Assembly (NCBI RefSeq): GCF_003863365.1
Contig: NZ_RQXT01000004.1
Coordinates: 124,001-188,000, forward strand
Origin: Mesorhizobium tamadayense
GTDB taxonomy: Bacteria; Pseudomonadota; Alphaproteobacteria; Rhizobiales; Rhizobiaceae
Length of the DNA stretch: 64,000 nucleotides
Reading direction: 5' to 3'
This document shows, piece by piece, positions 1 through 8,798 of the stretch. The notes beneath the pieces are model-generated. The model was given only the letters and a program-made list of their open reading frames with translations, was not told the origin of the DNA and did no database searches. The position numbers and the translations under genes are program-made. Every line of letters begins with the position of its first letter. The stretch's first letter is position 1.

Positions 1-222
1 CTGCCATGATGTCCCCGATTCCGATCCCGGCCTCTCGATATCAAGAACGAGACGATTGGGTGCTGACCTTTCTGCAACAGTGCGTATCCAACCGGCGTTG
101 ATGCTCGTTGTTCACAGGGACGCCAAACCGTCCACAGGAGAGTATTCCCGTGCCCCGATTCCGGTTGACTCGAAAAGATACCGGTACCTATCCGACTCTC
201 TGGAACAGATCAAGAACAGTAT
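1..222. other. No gene recognised at window start
   Basis: I see no convincing gene in this stretch. Short open frames crossing it do not resemble a protein family and run antisense into the methyltransferase gene. The 11-base string ccccgattccg occurs twice (near 14 and 155), which may be chance. It probably holds the 3' flank of the neighbouring minus-strand gene and the control region of whatever lies left of the window. Confidence 0.4.
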
Positions 223-1200
223 TCATGCGTCGCTTTCGGCGAGCGTATCGCCCCAATCCGCGCGCCGCGCAGTCTTGTACAATTCGCCGTCTCGCTTGCT
301 GAGCAGCCAGTCGCCCGCGCTGCCGTCCGACTGGCAGAGCTTGAGCACCACCTTGCCCGAACCGCCCTTTGGCGGCGCGATCACCCGCGCCGCGCGCGCC
401 GGTGCGGGATGACGCGAAGCGGCGAGATAGATGAATTTCTCGTCCTCCCAGGGCACGTCGGCCTGCTTGGCGAGTCGATGCGTGCGCGAGCGGGCGACGC
501 GCCGCGAGAAGTGGCACCAGTCGGGCGGCGCAAGCGGGCAGGGCGCTCCGTGTGGGCAGGGCGCCAGGACGTGCCCGCCGGCCTCTATGATCTGCCGGCG
601 CGCGGCAAGGATGCGCTGCCAGCCGGCAGGCGTGCCGGGCTCGACCACAAACAGTGTGTCGGACGTCAGCCGCCAGAGCCGGTCGACAAGCTTCGGCAGC
701 GAGGCCGGCGCGATCTCGTCCAGAACATAGGCCGCGCTGACGAGGTCGGCAGGCTCGAGACCGTCGAGATCGATGGTGGCGTCGCCGGCAATCCAATCGG
801 TCCGGACGGCGGCCGCGCCAGCGGCCAGCGACTGGCCTACCTTGCGCACCGCGGCGCTCGCCTCGACCAGAACCGCCTGTTCGAGTTCCGGCCAGGCGTC
901 AGCCGTGGCCCAAAGCATGGTGCCAGGCCCCGCGCCGATATCGAGCAGGCTTTTCGGCCGGAAGTCGGGACGGGCGTCGGACACGGCGTCGAGGCTGGCG
1001 CGGACAGCGGCATAGGTGGCGGGCAGCCTGGTCGCCAGGTAAGCCTTCACCGCCGTGTCTTGCGCCATGTGCGGGCGGCCATCGCGCAACTCGGCGCGAT
1101 AGCGTTCCGAAAGCGTTCTCGCTGCCTGTTTCAATGCCGACAGCGGCACTTTTTCGAGCAGGCTGTCGACGCCTTGCCGGAGTGGGGCGGGCAGTTCCAT
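223..1200 (-). CDS. Rsm22-type small ribosomal subunit methyltransferase
   Basis: The 325-residue product has an S-adenosylmethionine-binding motif DIGAGPGT at about residues 87-94. Further on is a cysteine-rich stretch (CPHGAPCP followed by WCHF) typical of the Rsm22/mitochondrial-type family, where cysteines are thought to bind a metal or Fe-S centre. The family is linked to small-subunit ribosome assembly, so an rRNA- or ribosome-linked role is likely; the exact substrate is unknown. The frame stays open upstream to 1494, but that part overlaps the neighbouring membrane-protein gene and reads as its shadow. I therefore chose the ATG at 1198-1200, one base from the upstream gene's stop, which also suggests co-transcription. 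Confidence 0.8.
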   Translation of the reverse strand: MELPAPLRQGVDSLLEKVPLSALKQAARTLSERYRAELRDGRPHMAQDTAVKAYLATRLPATYAAVRASLDAVSDARPDFRPKSLLDIGAGPGTMLWATADAWPELEQAVLVEASAAVRKVGQSLAAGAAAVRTDWIAGDATIDLDGLEPADLVSAAYVLDEIAPASLPKLVDRLWRLTSDTLFVVEPGTPAGWQRILAARRQIIEAGGHVLAPCPHGAPCPLAPPDWCHFSRRVARSRTHRLAKQADVPWEDEKFIYLAASRHPAPARAARVIAPPKGGSGKVVLKLCQSDGSAGDWLLSKRDGELYKTARRADWGDTLAESDA

Positions 1201-1201
1201 C

Positions 1202-1525
1202 TCAGGCTCCCCTGGGCGCGAGCATGATGACTGACGCGCCGACGATGCAGAGCGCGGCGCCGGCGAGGTCGAAGCGATCGGGGCGCACGCCTTCGACCAG
1301 CCAAAGCCAGCCGAGCGATGCGGCGATGTAGATGCCGCCATAGGCGGCGTAAATGCGGCCGGCGGCGTTCGTCTCGACCAACGCCAAAAGGAACCCGAAC
1401 AATGCGAGCGACACCAGGCCCGGCACCAACCACAGCGGCGACTTCGCCAGCCGCCACCAGGCCCAGAACGAAAAGCAGCCGGCGATCTCGGCAAGCGCGG
1501 CTGCGATGTAGATCAAGTAGGTCAT
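1202..1525 (-). CDS. YnfA/UPF0060 family small membrane protein
   Basis: The product is about 107 residues, the usual length of the UPF0060/YnfA family, with four hydrophobic segments. Family landmarks are an N-terminal AAxAEIAGC-like segment, the stretch [12 protein letters not shown] and a WLW near the third segment. Members are inner-membrane proteins resembling small multidrug resistance transporters, but the function is not settled. The frame extends 18 codons further upstream; I chose the internal ATG at 1523-1525 because the family starts there, just before the first membrane helix. It is followed one base later by the Rsm22-like gene, so the two are probably one transcript. Confidence 0.8.
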   Translation of the reverse strand: MTYLIYIAAALAEIAGCFSFWAWWRLAKSPLWLVPGLVSLALFGFLLALVETNAAGRIYAAYGGIYIAASLGWLWLVEGVRPDRFDLAGAALCIVGASVIMLAPRGA

Positions 1526-1598
1526 GAAAAAAGGCCTCGCGAACGAGACCTTTTTCGTGGCGTCGGGCCGCAATGGCAAGCGACAATCAGCGCCGGTT

Positions 1599-2879
1599 CT
1601 ATTCCACCTTCTTGCGGCGAGCAGGCTTGGCGGCAGGCGCCGGCTCCTGGCGGCCGAGATCGCGCAGCTCCAGCGCCTTCTCGCATTTGGCCATGTAGTC
1701 GCGCGTCATCGGCAGCGTGTCGTTCTTCTTGGCGATCTGGAATTGGAAGATGACCAGGTCCTGCCAGCGGAAGGCGGCCTCCGAGCCGGCGAGGTAGAAC
1801 TCCCACATGCGGCAGAAGCGCTCGTCGTAGATAGCCTTCGCCTTGTCGCGGTTGGCGGCGAAGCGCTGACCCCAATGCTTCAGCGTCTCGGCATAGTGCA
1901 GGCGCAGAATCTCGATGTCGGTGACGACGAGGCCGGATTTCTCGATCGCCGGCATCACTTCCGACATCGCCGGGATGTAGCCACCGGGGAAAATGTATTT
2001 GCGGACGAAGGCGCTCGTCGCCCACGGCACGCCGGAGCGGCCGATGGTATGGAGCAGCATCACCCCGTCGGGCTTGAGCAGCGTCGCCGCTTTGTCGAAG
2101 AAGGTGCGGTAGTGGTTGACGCCGACATGCTCGAACATGCCGACCGAGACGATGCGGTCGAAGCGTTCGTTGAGCGCGCGATAGTCCTTGAGGTCGAAAT
2201 GCACGCGATCCTGCAGGCCGAGCGCATGCGCGCGGTCGGTGGCGACGCCGTGCTGCTCGGTGGAGAGCGTCACGCCCTGCACGTCGACGTCGAAGGCCTT
2301 GGCGAGATAGATTCCGAGGCCGCCCCAGCCGGAGCCGATGTCGAGCACCGTCTGGCCGGCCTTCAGCCTCAGCTTGGCGGCGATGTGGCGCTTCTTGGCG
2401 ACCTGCGCCTCGTCCAGCGTCATGTCGGGCTGTTCGAAATAGGCGCAGGAATACTGCATGTCCTCGTCGAGGAACAGCTTGTAGAGCTCGCCGGAGAGGT
2501 CGTAGTGGCGCTGCACGTTGCGGCGCGATCTGGACGCGGTGTTGATCTGCTGCAAGCGGCGGAAGGCATGGCGCAGGCCCTCGATCGCCTTCGACCAGGT
2601 CACGTCGATGCCGCCGCTGCCCATATTCTGGAAGGCGATGCGCATCAGCCCAAGGACGCCGCCCTCGGGGATGTCAAGCTCACCGTCCATATAGGCTTCA
2701 GGCACCGCCAGCATCGGATCGAAGGTGATGGCGCGCTCGGCATGCGTGGTCTTGATATGGATATGCACCGGCTCGCCGCTGCCGTCGCCGAACTTATGCG
2801 TCGCGCCTTTCGGTCCGGTCACCTTGAGGGTGCCGGTCCGGACCAGGCGCTCGAGAACGTGATTCAACAGGATATTCAT
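1599..2879 (-). CDS. cfa: Cyclopropane-fatty-acyl-phospholipid synthase
   Basis: The 426-residue product belongs to the Cfa family, which transfers a methylene group from S-adenosylmethionine to unsaturated acyl chains in membrane phospholipids. The SAM motif [11 protein letters not shown] lies at about 178-188, preceded by the family stretch [11 protein letters not shown] near 119-129 and followed by [10 protein letters not shown]. The C-terminal tail is rich in Lys, Arg, Pro and Ala. An upstream extension of 32 codons is open but atypical; the ATG at 2877-2879 gives the normal family start ([12 protein letters not shown]). It reads alone, well separated from rplI by the terminator near 3025. 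Cyclopropanation is normally a stationary-phase and acid-stress response. Confidence 0.9.
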   Translation of the reverse strand: MNILLNHVLERLVRTGTLKVTGPKGATHKFGDGSGEPVHIHIKTTHAERAITFDPMLAVPEAYMDGELDIPEGGVLGLMRIAFQNMGSGGIDVTWSKAIEGLRHAFRRLQQINTASRSRRNVQRHYDLSGELYKLFLDEDMQYSCAYFEQPDMTLDEAQVAKKRHIAAKLRLKAGQTVLDIGSGWGGLGIYLAKAFDVDVQGVTLSTEQHGVATDRAHALGLQDRVHFDLKDYRALNERFDRIVSVGMFEHVGVNHYRTFFDKAATLLKPDGVMLLHTIGRSGVPWATSAFVRKYIFPGGYIPAMSEVMPAIEKSGLVVTDIEILRLHYAETLKHWGQRFAANRDKAKAIYDERFCRMWEFYLAGSEAAFRWQDLVIFQFQIAKKNDTLPMTRDYMAKCEKALELRDLGRQEPAPAAKPARRKKVE

Positions 2880-3024
2880 GACCAAATGTCCCCTCACACG
2901 GACCATCCGGCGGCCGGACCGAACGCCAAATCGAAAGTGCCATAGCGCATCGCCCGCGTCCAATCGACGCGCCATGCTCTAGTCTGCAACAAGATATAGG
3001 GGTTGGAAAAGTTCCGATTGGCAC

Positions 3025-3051
3025 AAAAAAGCCCGGGTCGTAGACCCGGGC
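3025..3051 (-). terminator. Rho-independent terminator of the rpsF-rpsR-rplI operon
   Basis: Read on the minus strand, a 9-bp GC-rich stem (gcccgggtc / gacccgggc) with a 3-base loop is followed directly by six T residues. It lies about 60 bases past the rplI stop codon, so it should end the ribosomal protein transcript and insulate the cfa gene from read-through. Confidence 0.9.
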
Positions 3052-3109
3052 GTTGGTCCAGCTATTGCTGGACGCTGAAGGAGCCGGAGCGCCGCTCCGG
3101 TCTTGTCGA

Positions 3110-3694
3110 TCAGGCGTTGTCTTCGCCGCCTTCGAACTCGGCGTTCGGGTCGAAGAAGTTCTCCGGCCGAGCGTTGTCGTTGATGTCCTCGCCATAGATG
3201 GCTTCGGCGGTGGTCAGCATCTCGCCCTTGGCCTGGCGCTCGGCCTCGTCGGACGAACGGGCGACGTTGAGCGTCACGGTGACCTCGACCTCCGGATGCA
3301 GCGCGATCGCCACATTGGTGAGGCCGATGGTCTTGATCGGCTGGTTGAGCTCGATCTGGTTGCGGTTGACGGTGAAGCCTTCCGCGGTCAAGAGATCGGC
3401 GATGTCGCGGGTCGACACCGAGCCATAGAGCTGGCCGGTCTCGCCGGCCGAACGCACGACGATGAAGCTCTTGCCGTCGAGCTTCTCGGCGATCTGCGAG
3501 GCCTCCGACTTGCGCTCGAGGTTGCGGGCTTCGAGCTGGGCGCGCTGGCCCTCGAACTTCTTCTTGTTGGCTTCGTTGGCGCGCAGCGCCTTGCCGTGCG
3601 GCAGCAGGAAGTTGCGGGCGAACCCGTCCTTGACCTTGACGGTGTCGCCCATCTGGCCGAGGCGGGAAATGCGTTCGAGAAGAATGACTTCCAT
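3110..3694 (-). CDS. rplI: 50S ribosomal protein L9
   Basis: The 194-residue product begins MEVILLERI, followed by the L9 signature [21 protein letters not shown] that contacts 23S rRNA. A central helix rich in Lys/Glu/Gln links to the C-terminal domain. The protein is about 45 residues longer than the E. coli homologue (149), with an acidic tail rich in Glu, Asp and Asn, a common feature of alphaproteobacterial L9. An upstream open extension is ignored because the canonical start is the ATG at 3692-3694. It is the last gene of rpsF-rpsR-rplI, separated from rpsR by 214 bases. Confidence 0.95.
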   Translation of the reverse strand: MEVILLERISRLGQMGDTVKVKDGFARNFLLPHGKALRANEANKKKFEGQRAQLEARNLERKSEASQIAEKLDGKSFIVVRSAGETGQLYGSVSTRDIADLLTAEGFTVNRNQIELNQPIKTIGLTNVAIALHPEVEVTVTLNVARSSDEAERQAKGEMLTTAEAIYGEDINDNARPENFFDPNAEFEGGEDNA

Positions 3695-3908
3695 GGTTTC
3701 GTTCCTTCGGTTTGGCGTCATCCGGGATGACGTCGGATTCTGTTGGAACAGGTCAGGAAGCAAAGGGCGTTGCCGCCGGTGTCGCTGTCCTGCCTGTCTG
3801 GCAGTTAGAGGCTTGTGGCCTCAACTCGGGATTTGAAGCTACCCTGTGCGGCGCCCGTCGCCGTGGGGTCGAAGCGGGCGGCGAGCCGCCCGCATCAATG
3901 ACTTCAGC

Positions 3909-4157
3909 TTAGCGAACCACGTAGGGCAGCAGGCCGAGGAAGCGGGCGCGCTTGATCGCCTTGGCGAGCTCGCGCTGCTTCTTCTGGCTGACGGCGGTGA
4001 TGCGCGACGGCACGATCTTGCCGCGCTCGGAAATGTAGCGCTGCAGGAGACGCACGTCCTTGTAGTCGATCTTCGGAGCGTTGGCGCCGGAGAAAGGGCA
4101 GGTCTTGCGGCGGCGATGGAACGGGCGCCGGGTCGGGATCTGGTTGATGTCGACCAT
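3909..4157 (-). CDS. rpsR: 30S ribosomal protein S18
   Basis: The 82-residue product matches S18 along its full length: an Arg-rich N-terminus (RRPFHRRRK), a CPFSG motif, then [18 protein letters not shown] and the [14 protein letters not shown]-terminus. S18 binds the platform of the 30S subunit as a heterodimer with S6. Its start codon overlaps the stop codon of rpsF as TAATG, so the two partner proteins are translationally coupled and made in equal amounts. Confidence 0.97.
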   Translation of the reverse strand: MVDINQIPTRRPFHRRRKTCPFSGANAPKIDYKDVRLLQRYISERGKIVPSRITAVSQKKQRELAKAIKRARFLGLLPYVVR

Positions 4158-4636
4158 TATTCTGCACCTCCTTCAACGCCTTCGCGCGGACGGCGCGGAC
4201 CACGGTCGCCGCCGTCACGGTCGCCGAACGAACGCGGGCCACGGTCGCCGCGGTCGCCGAACGAACGCGGGCCACGGTCGCGGTCGCCGAAGCCGCCGCG
4301 CTCGGAGCGCTCCTCGCGCTTCTGCATCATCGCCGAGGGGCCTTCCTCATGCGCCTCGACCTTGATGGTGAGGAAGCGCAGCACGTCTTCCGACAGGCCC
4401 ATCTGACGCTCCATCTCGTTGAGCGCGGCCGGCGGGCAGTTGATGTCCATCAGCGTGTAGTAAGCCTTCCGGTTCTTCTTGACCCGGTAGGTGAGGGACT
4501 TCAGTCCCCAGTTCTCGATCCGGCCGACCGATCCGCCATTGGCGGTGATGACGCCCTTGTACTGTTCGACAAGCGCATCGACCTGCTGCTGCGACAGGTC
4601 CTGCCGGGCAAGAAACACATGTTCGTAAAGAGCCAT
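4157..4636 (-). CDS. rpsF: 30S ribosomal protein S6 with basic repeat tail
   Basis: The first ~100 residues are a standard S6 fold ([15 protein letters not shown] start, [18 protein letters not shown] core). The C-terminal 40 or so residues are a low-complexity tail rich in Gly, Arg, Asp and Phe with a repeated GPRSFGDR unit, encoded by visibly repetitive DNA between about 4200 and 4290. S6 pairs with S18 in the 30S platform. The start was placed at the ATG at 4634-4636; 46 upstream codons are open but unlike S6. The tail resembles the flexible RNA-binding tails often found on alphaproteobacterial S6, so I do not read it as a frameshift. Confidence 0.95.
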   Translation of the reverse strand: MALYEHVFLARQDLSQQQVDALVEQYKGVITANGGSVGRIENWGLKSLTYRVKKNRKAYYTLMDINCPPAALNEMERQMGLSEDVLRFLTIKVEAHEEGPSAMMQKREERSERGGFGDRDRGPRSFGDRGDRGPRSFGDRDGGDRGPRRPREGVEGGAE

Positions 4637-4959
4637 TATGTTTTTCTGCCTTTCTTCGTTTCTCTTACCGGCCCTCGCGGCTAAGCCTCTGCAACTTGTC
4701 TGACCCGATCGCTGCGGAGCGGGGAAGAAAGGAGCATCGCGAGACGGTCGAGAGCGGAGACACGGGAGGCCCAAAGCGCTTCTGGCTTCATGACGTGGCC
4801 TTCTAAAGCCACGGCCCTCCGTTCAGCCCCCAGCAAGGACCGGCAGATTGCGGCGTCTATACAGCAATTCCCCGCGAAGGCAAGGGCAGGAGACAGGATC
4901 GACGATTGCACAATGCCGCAGTGCCGGAAATCTCCGGAGCTCGCGAAATGGTGACCGGC
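4637..4959 (-). other. rpsF operon leader and promoter region
   Basis: These 323 bases hold no full-length gene. On the minus strand a plausible sigma-70 promoter lies at 4856-4883, giving an untranslated leader of about 210 bases before rpsF. The leader contains a 36-codon open frame (4681-4791, ATG start, TAG stop) of unknown significance and a small inverted repeat around ggcc near 4797-4816. In several bacteria S6:S18 regulates this operon through its leader RNA; I could not confirm the known binding motif by eye. Confidence 0.45.
4856..4883 (-). promoter_or_regulatory. Putative sigma-70 promoter of rpsF operon
   Basis: On the minus strand a -35-like TTGCCT (4878-4883) and a -10-like TATAGA (4856-4861) are separated by 16 bases. 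It is the best promoter-like pair upstream of rpsF. It has not been verified and the spacing is one base short of ideal. Confidence 0.45.
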
Positions 4960-6906
4960 TCAGCTGGTATGCGCGACGAGCGGCACCATGGTCTCGGGGA
5001 AGAACTCGGGCGCGACGTGGCGCTTGCCGAACATCATGTCGTACTGGATCAGCCGGAAATCGTTGATCTGCGGATCGACCTTCTTCTGCCTCGCCCAGTC
5101 GGGCGTCGCCTCGCCGGAGGGAGACAGCAGCAGGTTGCGGTCGACCACCCGGTAACGCTCGCGCAGCGCGCCGAGGAAGCCGGTGTAGTAAGGGTGGGTG
5201 ATCCCGGCCGTGGTGAGGATGTGGTAAGGCAGGAAGGCCGGGCTTACCGAGCCCAGGTTTTCCACCGGACCGGAGCGGTTCGACCAGATGACCAGCGGCG
5301 TGTCGTGATGCTCGAGCGCGGCTTCGGGCGTCGGCTCCTTGCGCGGCGCGACATTGTCCTTGAGGAAGCCGGTCTCGACGTAGACGGGGCCGAGCGGCGG
5401 CAGATGGTCGCCGAAGAAAGCGACGATGGTCGGCCGCTCGCGTTTCTTTGCCCAGTCGATCAGGCGCTGCAGGCCGCGATCGGCATCGGCCGAGCCTTCG
5501 GTGTAGGAGAGCAGCGATTCCCGCGCCCAAGTGCTGATCGGCGCCCCGACCGTGTGGGTGGGATTGTAGTAGCGGTAAGGCTCGTAGGGGCCGTGGTTCT
5601 GCAGGCTGACCGCGAACAGGAATACCGGGTCTGCGCCGGCGTCGGCCTCGCGGATGATCTCGTCGGTCATCGCGGCATCGGAGGCCAGCGGGCCGCGTTT
5701 TTGCATCGGCGGCAGCGTCTCTTCCGAACGGAAGTCGTTGAAGCCGAAATCGGCATAGACGGCGCCCCGGTTCCAGAACCAGTTGGTGCCCGGATGGATG
5801 GCTCGAGCCCTGTAACCTTCGCTCTTCAGGAAGGTCGCCAGCGACGGCGTCGGCGTGCGCACATACTGCTGGTAGGGGATGCTGCCCGCCGGCAGGAAGG
5901 CGTTGGAGAAACCGGTCAGTGCCTCGAACTCGATATTGGCGGTCATGCCGCCGAATTCCGGCGAGAACATCGAGCCCGATCGCAGCGCGCGCGCCGTCGG
6001 GATCGGATCGGGCTTGATGCTGACGCCGGGAAGGTCAGTCGGATCCCAGAAGGATTCGCTCATCACCACAATGATGTCGGGCTTCTGGTCCGGCATCGAG
6101 GCGGCGACCGCCGGACGCGTGATCGCGTCCATGGTCTTCTCGGAATAGGCGGGAGGGGCCGACACATGCGCCATCGGCACGTTGAGCGCGAAGGCGAGCG
6201 CGAAGCCGTTGGAGGCGTAGTTCTCCTTCTGGTCCCACATGATCGGGATGATCTGCAGCCTGTCGCGCGTCCACGAGAAGGTGGCGTAGTCCATGATCGA
6301 GACGAAGAAGGCGAGCAACGGCACGGCCAGCGTCAGCCGCGCCAGCCGTCCCTTGCGGCTGAGGATCGGCACGCGCCGGCGCCAGAGGCGCCAGCCATAG
6401 ACGAGCAGCGTCAGGCTGGCGACGATCGCCGTCGCGAGCAGCACGGCGGTCCAGGGGCGCTCGCGCACCAGAAGCGGCATCAGCGCCATGATCTGGCGGG
6501 CATAGAGGAAATCGGTCGGATAGAGAGGATCGCCCAGATAATGCGATTTCTGGTGGCCGACAAAGGCCAATGCCAGCGTCAGCGGCGCGGCGATCATCAG
6601 GCTCTGATGGCTGCGGCCGAGTGTGGCGTCGAGCCCGATCAGCACCAGCGAAAAGACGATGATGGTGGTCCAGCCGGGTTTGAATGGCTGCAGGAAGAAG
6701 TCGACCGTGCCGAAGAAGTCGCCGCGCACGATCCATTCGATGGCGAACACCAGAAGGGCGGAGGCAAGCAGCGTCACGAGCCCGTAGCGGACAATCGGCC
6801 ATCTCCGCCCCGGCAGATAGCCGGTGGACGGATCGTCTTCCAAAAATTGCGGCGCGGGCTTGGCCGCGCCTTTCCTGATCCTAGCCACTTTGCTTCCCCG
6901 GCCCAT
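4960..6906 (-). CDS. LTA synthase-like membrane sulfatase/phosphotransferase
   Basis: The 648-residue product has about five hydrophobic segments in its first 210 residues (roughly 40-60, 80-100, 101-118, 150-172, 188-206). A periplasmic alkaline-phosphatase-superfamily domain follows from about 276. The stretch GGMTANIEFEALTG near 319-332 carries the Thr expected as nucleophile in LtaS-like phosphoglycerol transferases, and FFGDHLPPLG supplies metal ligands. In Gram-negatives such proteins transfer phosphoglycerol or similar head groups to periplasmic glucans or envelope glycolipids; the substrate here is unknown. I chose the ATG at 6904-6906 with GGAAG upstream; a GTG six codons earlier is possible. 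It is divergent from fabD. Confidence 0.75.
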   Translation of the reverse strand: MGRGSKVARIRKGAAKPAPQFLEDDPSTGYLPGRRWPIVRYGLVTLLASALLVFAIEWIVRGDFFGTVDFFLQPFKPGWTTIIVFSLVLIGLDATLGRSHQSLMIAAPLTLALAFVGHQKSHYLGDPLYPTDFLYARQIMALMPLLVRERPWTAVLLATAIVASLTLLVYGWRLWRRRVPILSRKGRLARLTLAVPLLAFFVSIMDYATFSWTRDRLQIIPIMWDQKENYASNGFALAFALNVPMAHVSAPPAYSEKTMDAITRPAVAASMPDQKPDIIVVMSESFWDPTDLPGVSIKPDPIPTARALRSGSMFSPEFGGMTANIEFEALTGFSNAFLPAGSIPYQQYVRTPTPSLATFLKSEGYRARAIHPGTNWFWNRGAVYADFGFNDFRSEETLPPMQKRGPLASDAAMTDEIIREADAGADPVFLFAVSLQNHGPYEPYRYYNPTHTVGAPISTWARESLLSYTEGSADADRGLQRLIDWAKKRERPTIVAFFGDHLPPLGPVYVETGFLKDNVAPRKEPTPEAALEHHDTPLVIWSNRSGPVENLGSVSPAFLPYHILTTAGITHPYYTGFLGALRERYRVVDRNLLLSPSGEATPDWARQKKVDPQINDFRLIQYDMMFGKRHVAPEFFPETMVPLVAHTS

Positions 6907-7101
6907 GCCACGCGTCTTCCACACGCGTCACGCCACTGTCATCGAAATGTCACGCAAAGCTAGCGCCTGTGGCGGAAATAAGAAGAGCCAGCAAACGAAT
7001 CGTGAGCGGTTTTCATCAGGTGTGATCGCCAAAAAGCCTTTCGGAACAGGGAACTCGGCCGGTTTCCCGGCTGAAACATGCGCTGAACCGGTGCCTGCGG
7101 G

Positions 7102-7163
7102 CTTGACTTGGCAGTCCGCCTTGCGCCAGAGGCAGGGAAAAATAAGCTGCTGGAGACGCTGAG
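7102..7163 (+). promoter_or_regulatory. Likely fabD leader and promoter area
   Basis: A -35-like TTGACT occurs at about 7102-7107, but the expected -10 region about 17 bases on is GC-rich and poor. The fabD ATG at 7164 follows a weak purine-rich stretch (ctggagacgctgag). I offer this only as the most likely site of the fab-cluster promoter. Confidence 0.25.
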
Positions 7164-8117
7164 ATGGCCGTCGCATTCACCTTTCCGGGACAGGGCAGCC
7201 AGGCCGTCGGCATGGGCAAGGATCTTGCCGACGCCTCTCCCGAGGCGCGCCGCGTCTTCGAGGAAGTCGACGAGGCGCTTGGCGAAAAGCTGTCGAAGCT
7301 GATCTGGGAAGGACCGGAAGAAACGCTGACGCTGACGGCCAACGCCCAGCCGGCGCTGATGGCGGTGTCGCTTGCCGTGCTGAGGGCGCTGGAAGCGCGC
7401 GGCTTTTCGCTGAAGGACAAGGTGTCTTACGTCGCCGGCCATTCGCTCGGCGAATATTCAGCGCTTGCCGCTTCTGGTTTCGTGTCGGTCGCCGATGCCG
7501 CGCGGCTGCTGCGCATCCGCGGCAACGCCATGCAGGCGGCCGTGCCGGCGGGCGAGGGCGCCATGGCCGCCATCATCGGGCTGGAGCAGGCCGATGTCGA
7601 AGCCGCCTGCGCGGAAGCGACGCAAGGCTCGGCCAAAGGAGCGGTTTGCCAGGTCGCCAACGACAATGGCGGCGGCCAGCTTGTCATTTCCGGCGCCAAG
7701 GCGGCCGTCGAGTTGGCGGCAAAGCTCTGCACCGAAAAGGGTGCCAAGCGGGCGCTGATGCTGCAGGTTTCGGCCCCCTTCCATTCGGCGCTGATGGCGC
7801 CGGCCGCCGACATCATGCGCGAGGCGCTGGCGGGCGTCGCGAAAGCTGCTCCGGTGGTCCCTGTCGTCTCCAATGTCTCCGTCGCGCCCACCAGCGACCC
7901 GGACGAGATCGCCCGCCGGCTGGTCGAGCAGGTGACCGGCCGCGTGCGCTGGCGCGAGACGGTGGAATGGTTCGGCCAAAATGGTGTTGCAACGCTTTAC
8001 GAAGTCGGCGCCGGCAAGGTGCTGTCGGGCCTGGCGCGTCGCATCAACCGCGACATCGCGACTGCTGCCATCGGCACGGCGGCGGAGGTCGAGACGGCGC
8101 TGACCGCGCTTGGTTGA
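7164..8117 (+). CDS. fabD: Malonyl CoA-acyl carrier protein transacylase
   Basis: The 317-residue product starts with the FabD hallmark FTFPGQGSQ. It has the nucleophile motif GHSLGEY near 94-100 and the later active-site His in VSAPFHSALM. It moves malonyl groups from CoA to acyl carrier protein, the first committed loading step of type II fatty acid synthesis. It heads the cluster fabD-fabG-acpP-fabF, in which a TA pair (8191-8770) has been inserted right after it. Normal length and no missing motif. Confidence 0.97.
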   Translation: MAVAFTFPGQGSQAVGMGKDLADASPEARRVFEEVDEALGEKLSKLIWEGPEETLTLTANAQPALMAVSLAVLRALEARGFSLKDKVSYVAGHSLGEYSALAASGFVSVADAARLLRIRGNAMQAAVPAGEGAMAAIIGLEQADVEAACAEATQGSAKGAVCQVANDNGGGQLVISGAKAAVELAAKLCTEKGAKRALMLQVSAPFHSALMAPAADIMREALAGVAKAAPVVPVVSNVSVAPTSDPDEIARRLVEQVTGRVRWRETVEWFGQNGVATLYEVGAGKVLSGLARRINRDIATAAIGTAAEVETALTALG

Positions 8118-8149
8118 AGGGTCCGCAATTGCTGTTGATATCGCCAGCT

Positions 8150-8168
8150 TGTGATACAATGTATTACA
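8150..8168 (+). promoter_or_regulatory. Palindromic operator upstream of TA module
   Basis: Two 9-base half-sites, tgtgataca and tgtattaca, face each other across one base (8 of 9 positions pair). The palindrome lies 22 bases before the antitoxin start, where RelB-type antitoxins normally bind to repress their own operon. The gatacaat portion could also serve as a -10 element. Confidence 0.6.
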
Positions 8169-8190
8169 GGCTGATGCGATGGAGGCAAAA

Positions 8191-8466
8191 ATGGCGTCGG
8201 ACGGAATGATCCATGTCCGCATGGACGAGGACGAGAAGAACGAGGCCGCCGCAGTACTGGCGTCGATGGGACTGTCCGTATCCGGGGTGGTGCGGCTGAT
8301 GCTGAAGCGGGTTGCGCGGGAAAAGACGGTGCCGTTCGACCTGCGCGTGCCCAATGCCGAGACGCGCGCCGCGATGGCCGAGGCGCAAACCATCATCGAG
8401 AGCGGCCGCGCCCGCTTCGCAGCGCCGCGGGAACTCCTCGATGACCTCGAAAAAGACGGCAAGTGA
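8191..8466 (+). CDS. RelB/DinJ-family antitoxin
   Basis: The 91-residue product has an N-terminal ribbon-helix-helix (IHVRMDEDEKNEAAAVLASMGLS, then VVRLMLKRVA) typical of RelB/DinJ antitoxins. It carries the usual proline-containing FDLRVPNAETRAAM stretch that leads into the toxin-binding C-terminus. I prefer the ATG at 8191, six bases after a good GGAGG, over the ATG at 8179, which precedes that ribosome site. The stop overlaps the toxin start by 26 bases. The protein should neutralise the YafQ-type toxin encoded next and repress the operon through the palindrome at 8150. Confidence 0.85.
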   Translation: MASDGMIHVRMDEDEKNEAAAVLASMGLSVSGVVRLMLKRVAREKTVPFDLRVPNAETRAAMAEAQTIIESGRARFAAPRELLDDLEKDGK

Positions 8467-8770
8467 CAAACGCGCCGCGCTGCCTCGGGCCTGCGACTAC
8501 ACAAAGAGCTTCCTGAAGGATTGGGAGCGATTGTCACGCTCCGGCCGGTTCAATATGAAGCAGCTGAAGGAAGCGATGATGCTTCTGGTCGCCAATGACG
8601 AACCTCTCGGCAAGGAGTGGCTCGACCACCCGCTGACGGGCGACTGGGCGGATCATCGGGAGTGTCACATCGGCGGTGACTTCCTGCTCGTCTATCGGCT
8701 CGACGGCAAAGCTCCGCGAGAAATGATCGTATTCGTGAGAGCTGGAACGCACGCGGAACTATTCGAATGA
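8441..8770 (+). CDS. YafQ-family mRNA interferase toxin
   Basis: The 109-residue product matches the RelE/YafQ family: a basic N-terminus (YTKSFLKDWERL), the central HPLTGDWADHRECHIGGDFLLVYR containing conserved His residues, and the C-terminal FVRAGTHAELF motif. YafQ toxins cut mRNA in the ribosome; the DinJ-type antitoxin upstream is the expected partner. It overlaps the antitoxin gene by 26 bases in another frame, so expression is coupled. All conserved positions seem present, so this pair looks intact, unlike the other TA-like loci in the window. It ends 28 bases before fabG. Confidence 0.85.
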   Translation: MTSKKTASDKRAALPRACDYTKSFLKDWERLSRSGRFNMKQLKEAMMLLVANDEPLGKEWLDHPLTGDWADHRECHIGGDFLLVYRLDGKAPREMIVFVRAGTHAELFE

Positions 8771-8798
8771 TTGTTTGCCTTTCGAAGGGAATTGAAAA

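Noticed and set aside
1524..2945. 473-residue plus-strand open frame
   Set aside because: Antisense shadow of the cfa gene, which has strong family motifs.
4906..6963. 685-residue plus-strand open frame
   Set aside because: It is fully antisense to the LTA-synthase-like gene, has no family resemblance, and is rich in Arg, Glu and Gly as expected of a GC-rich shadow frame.
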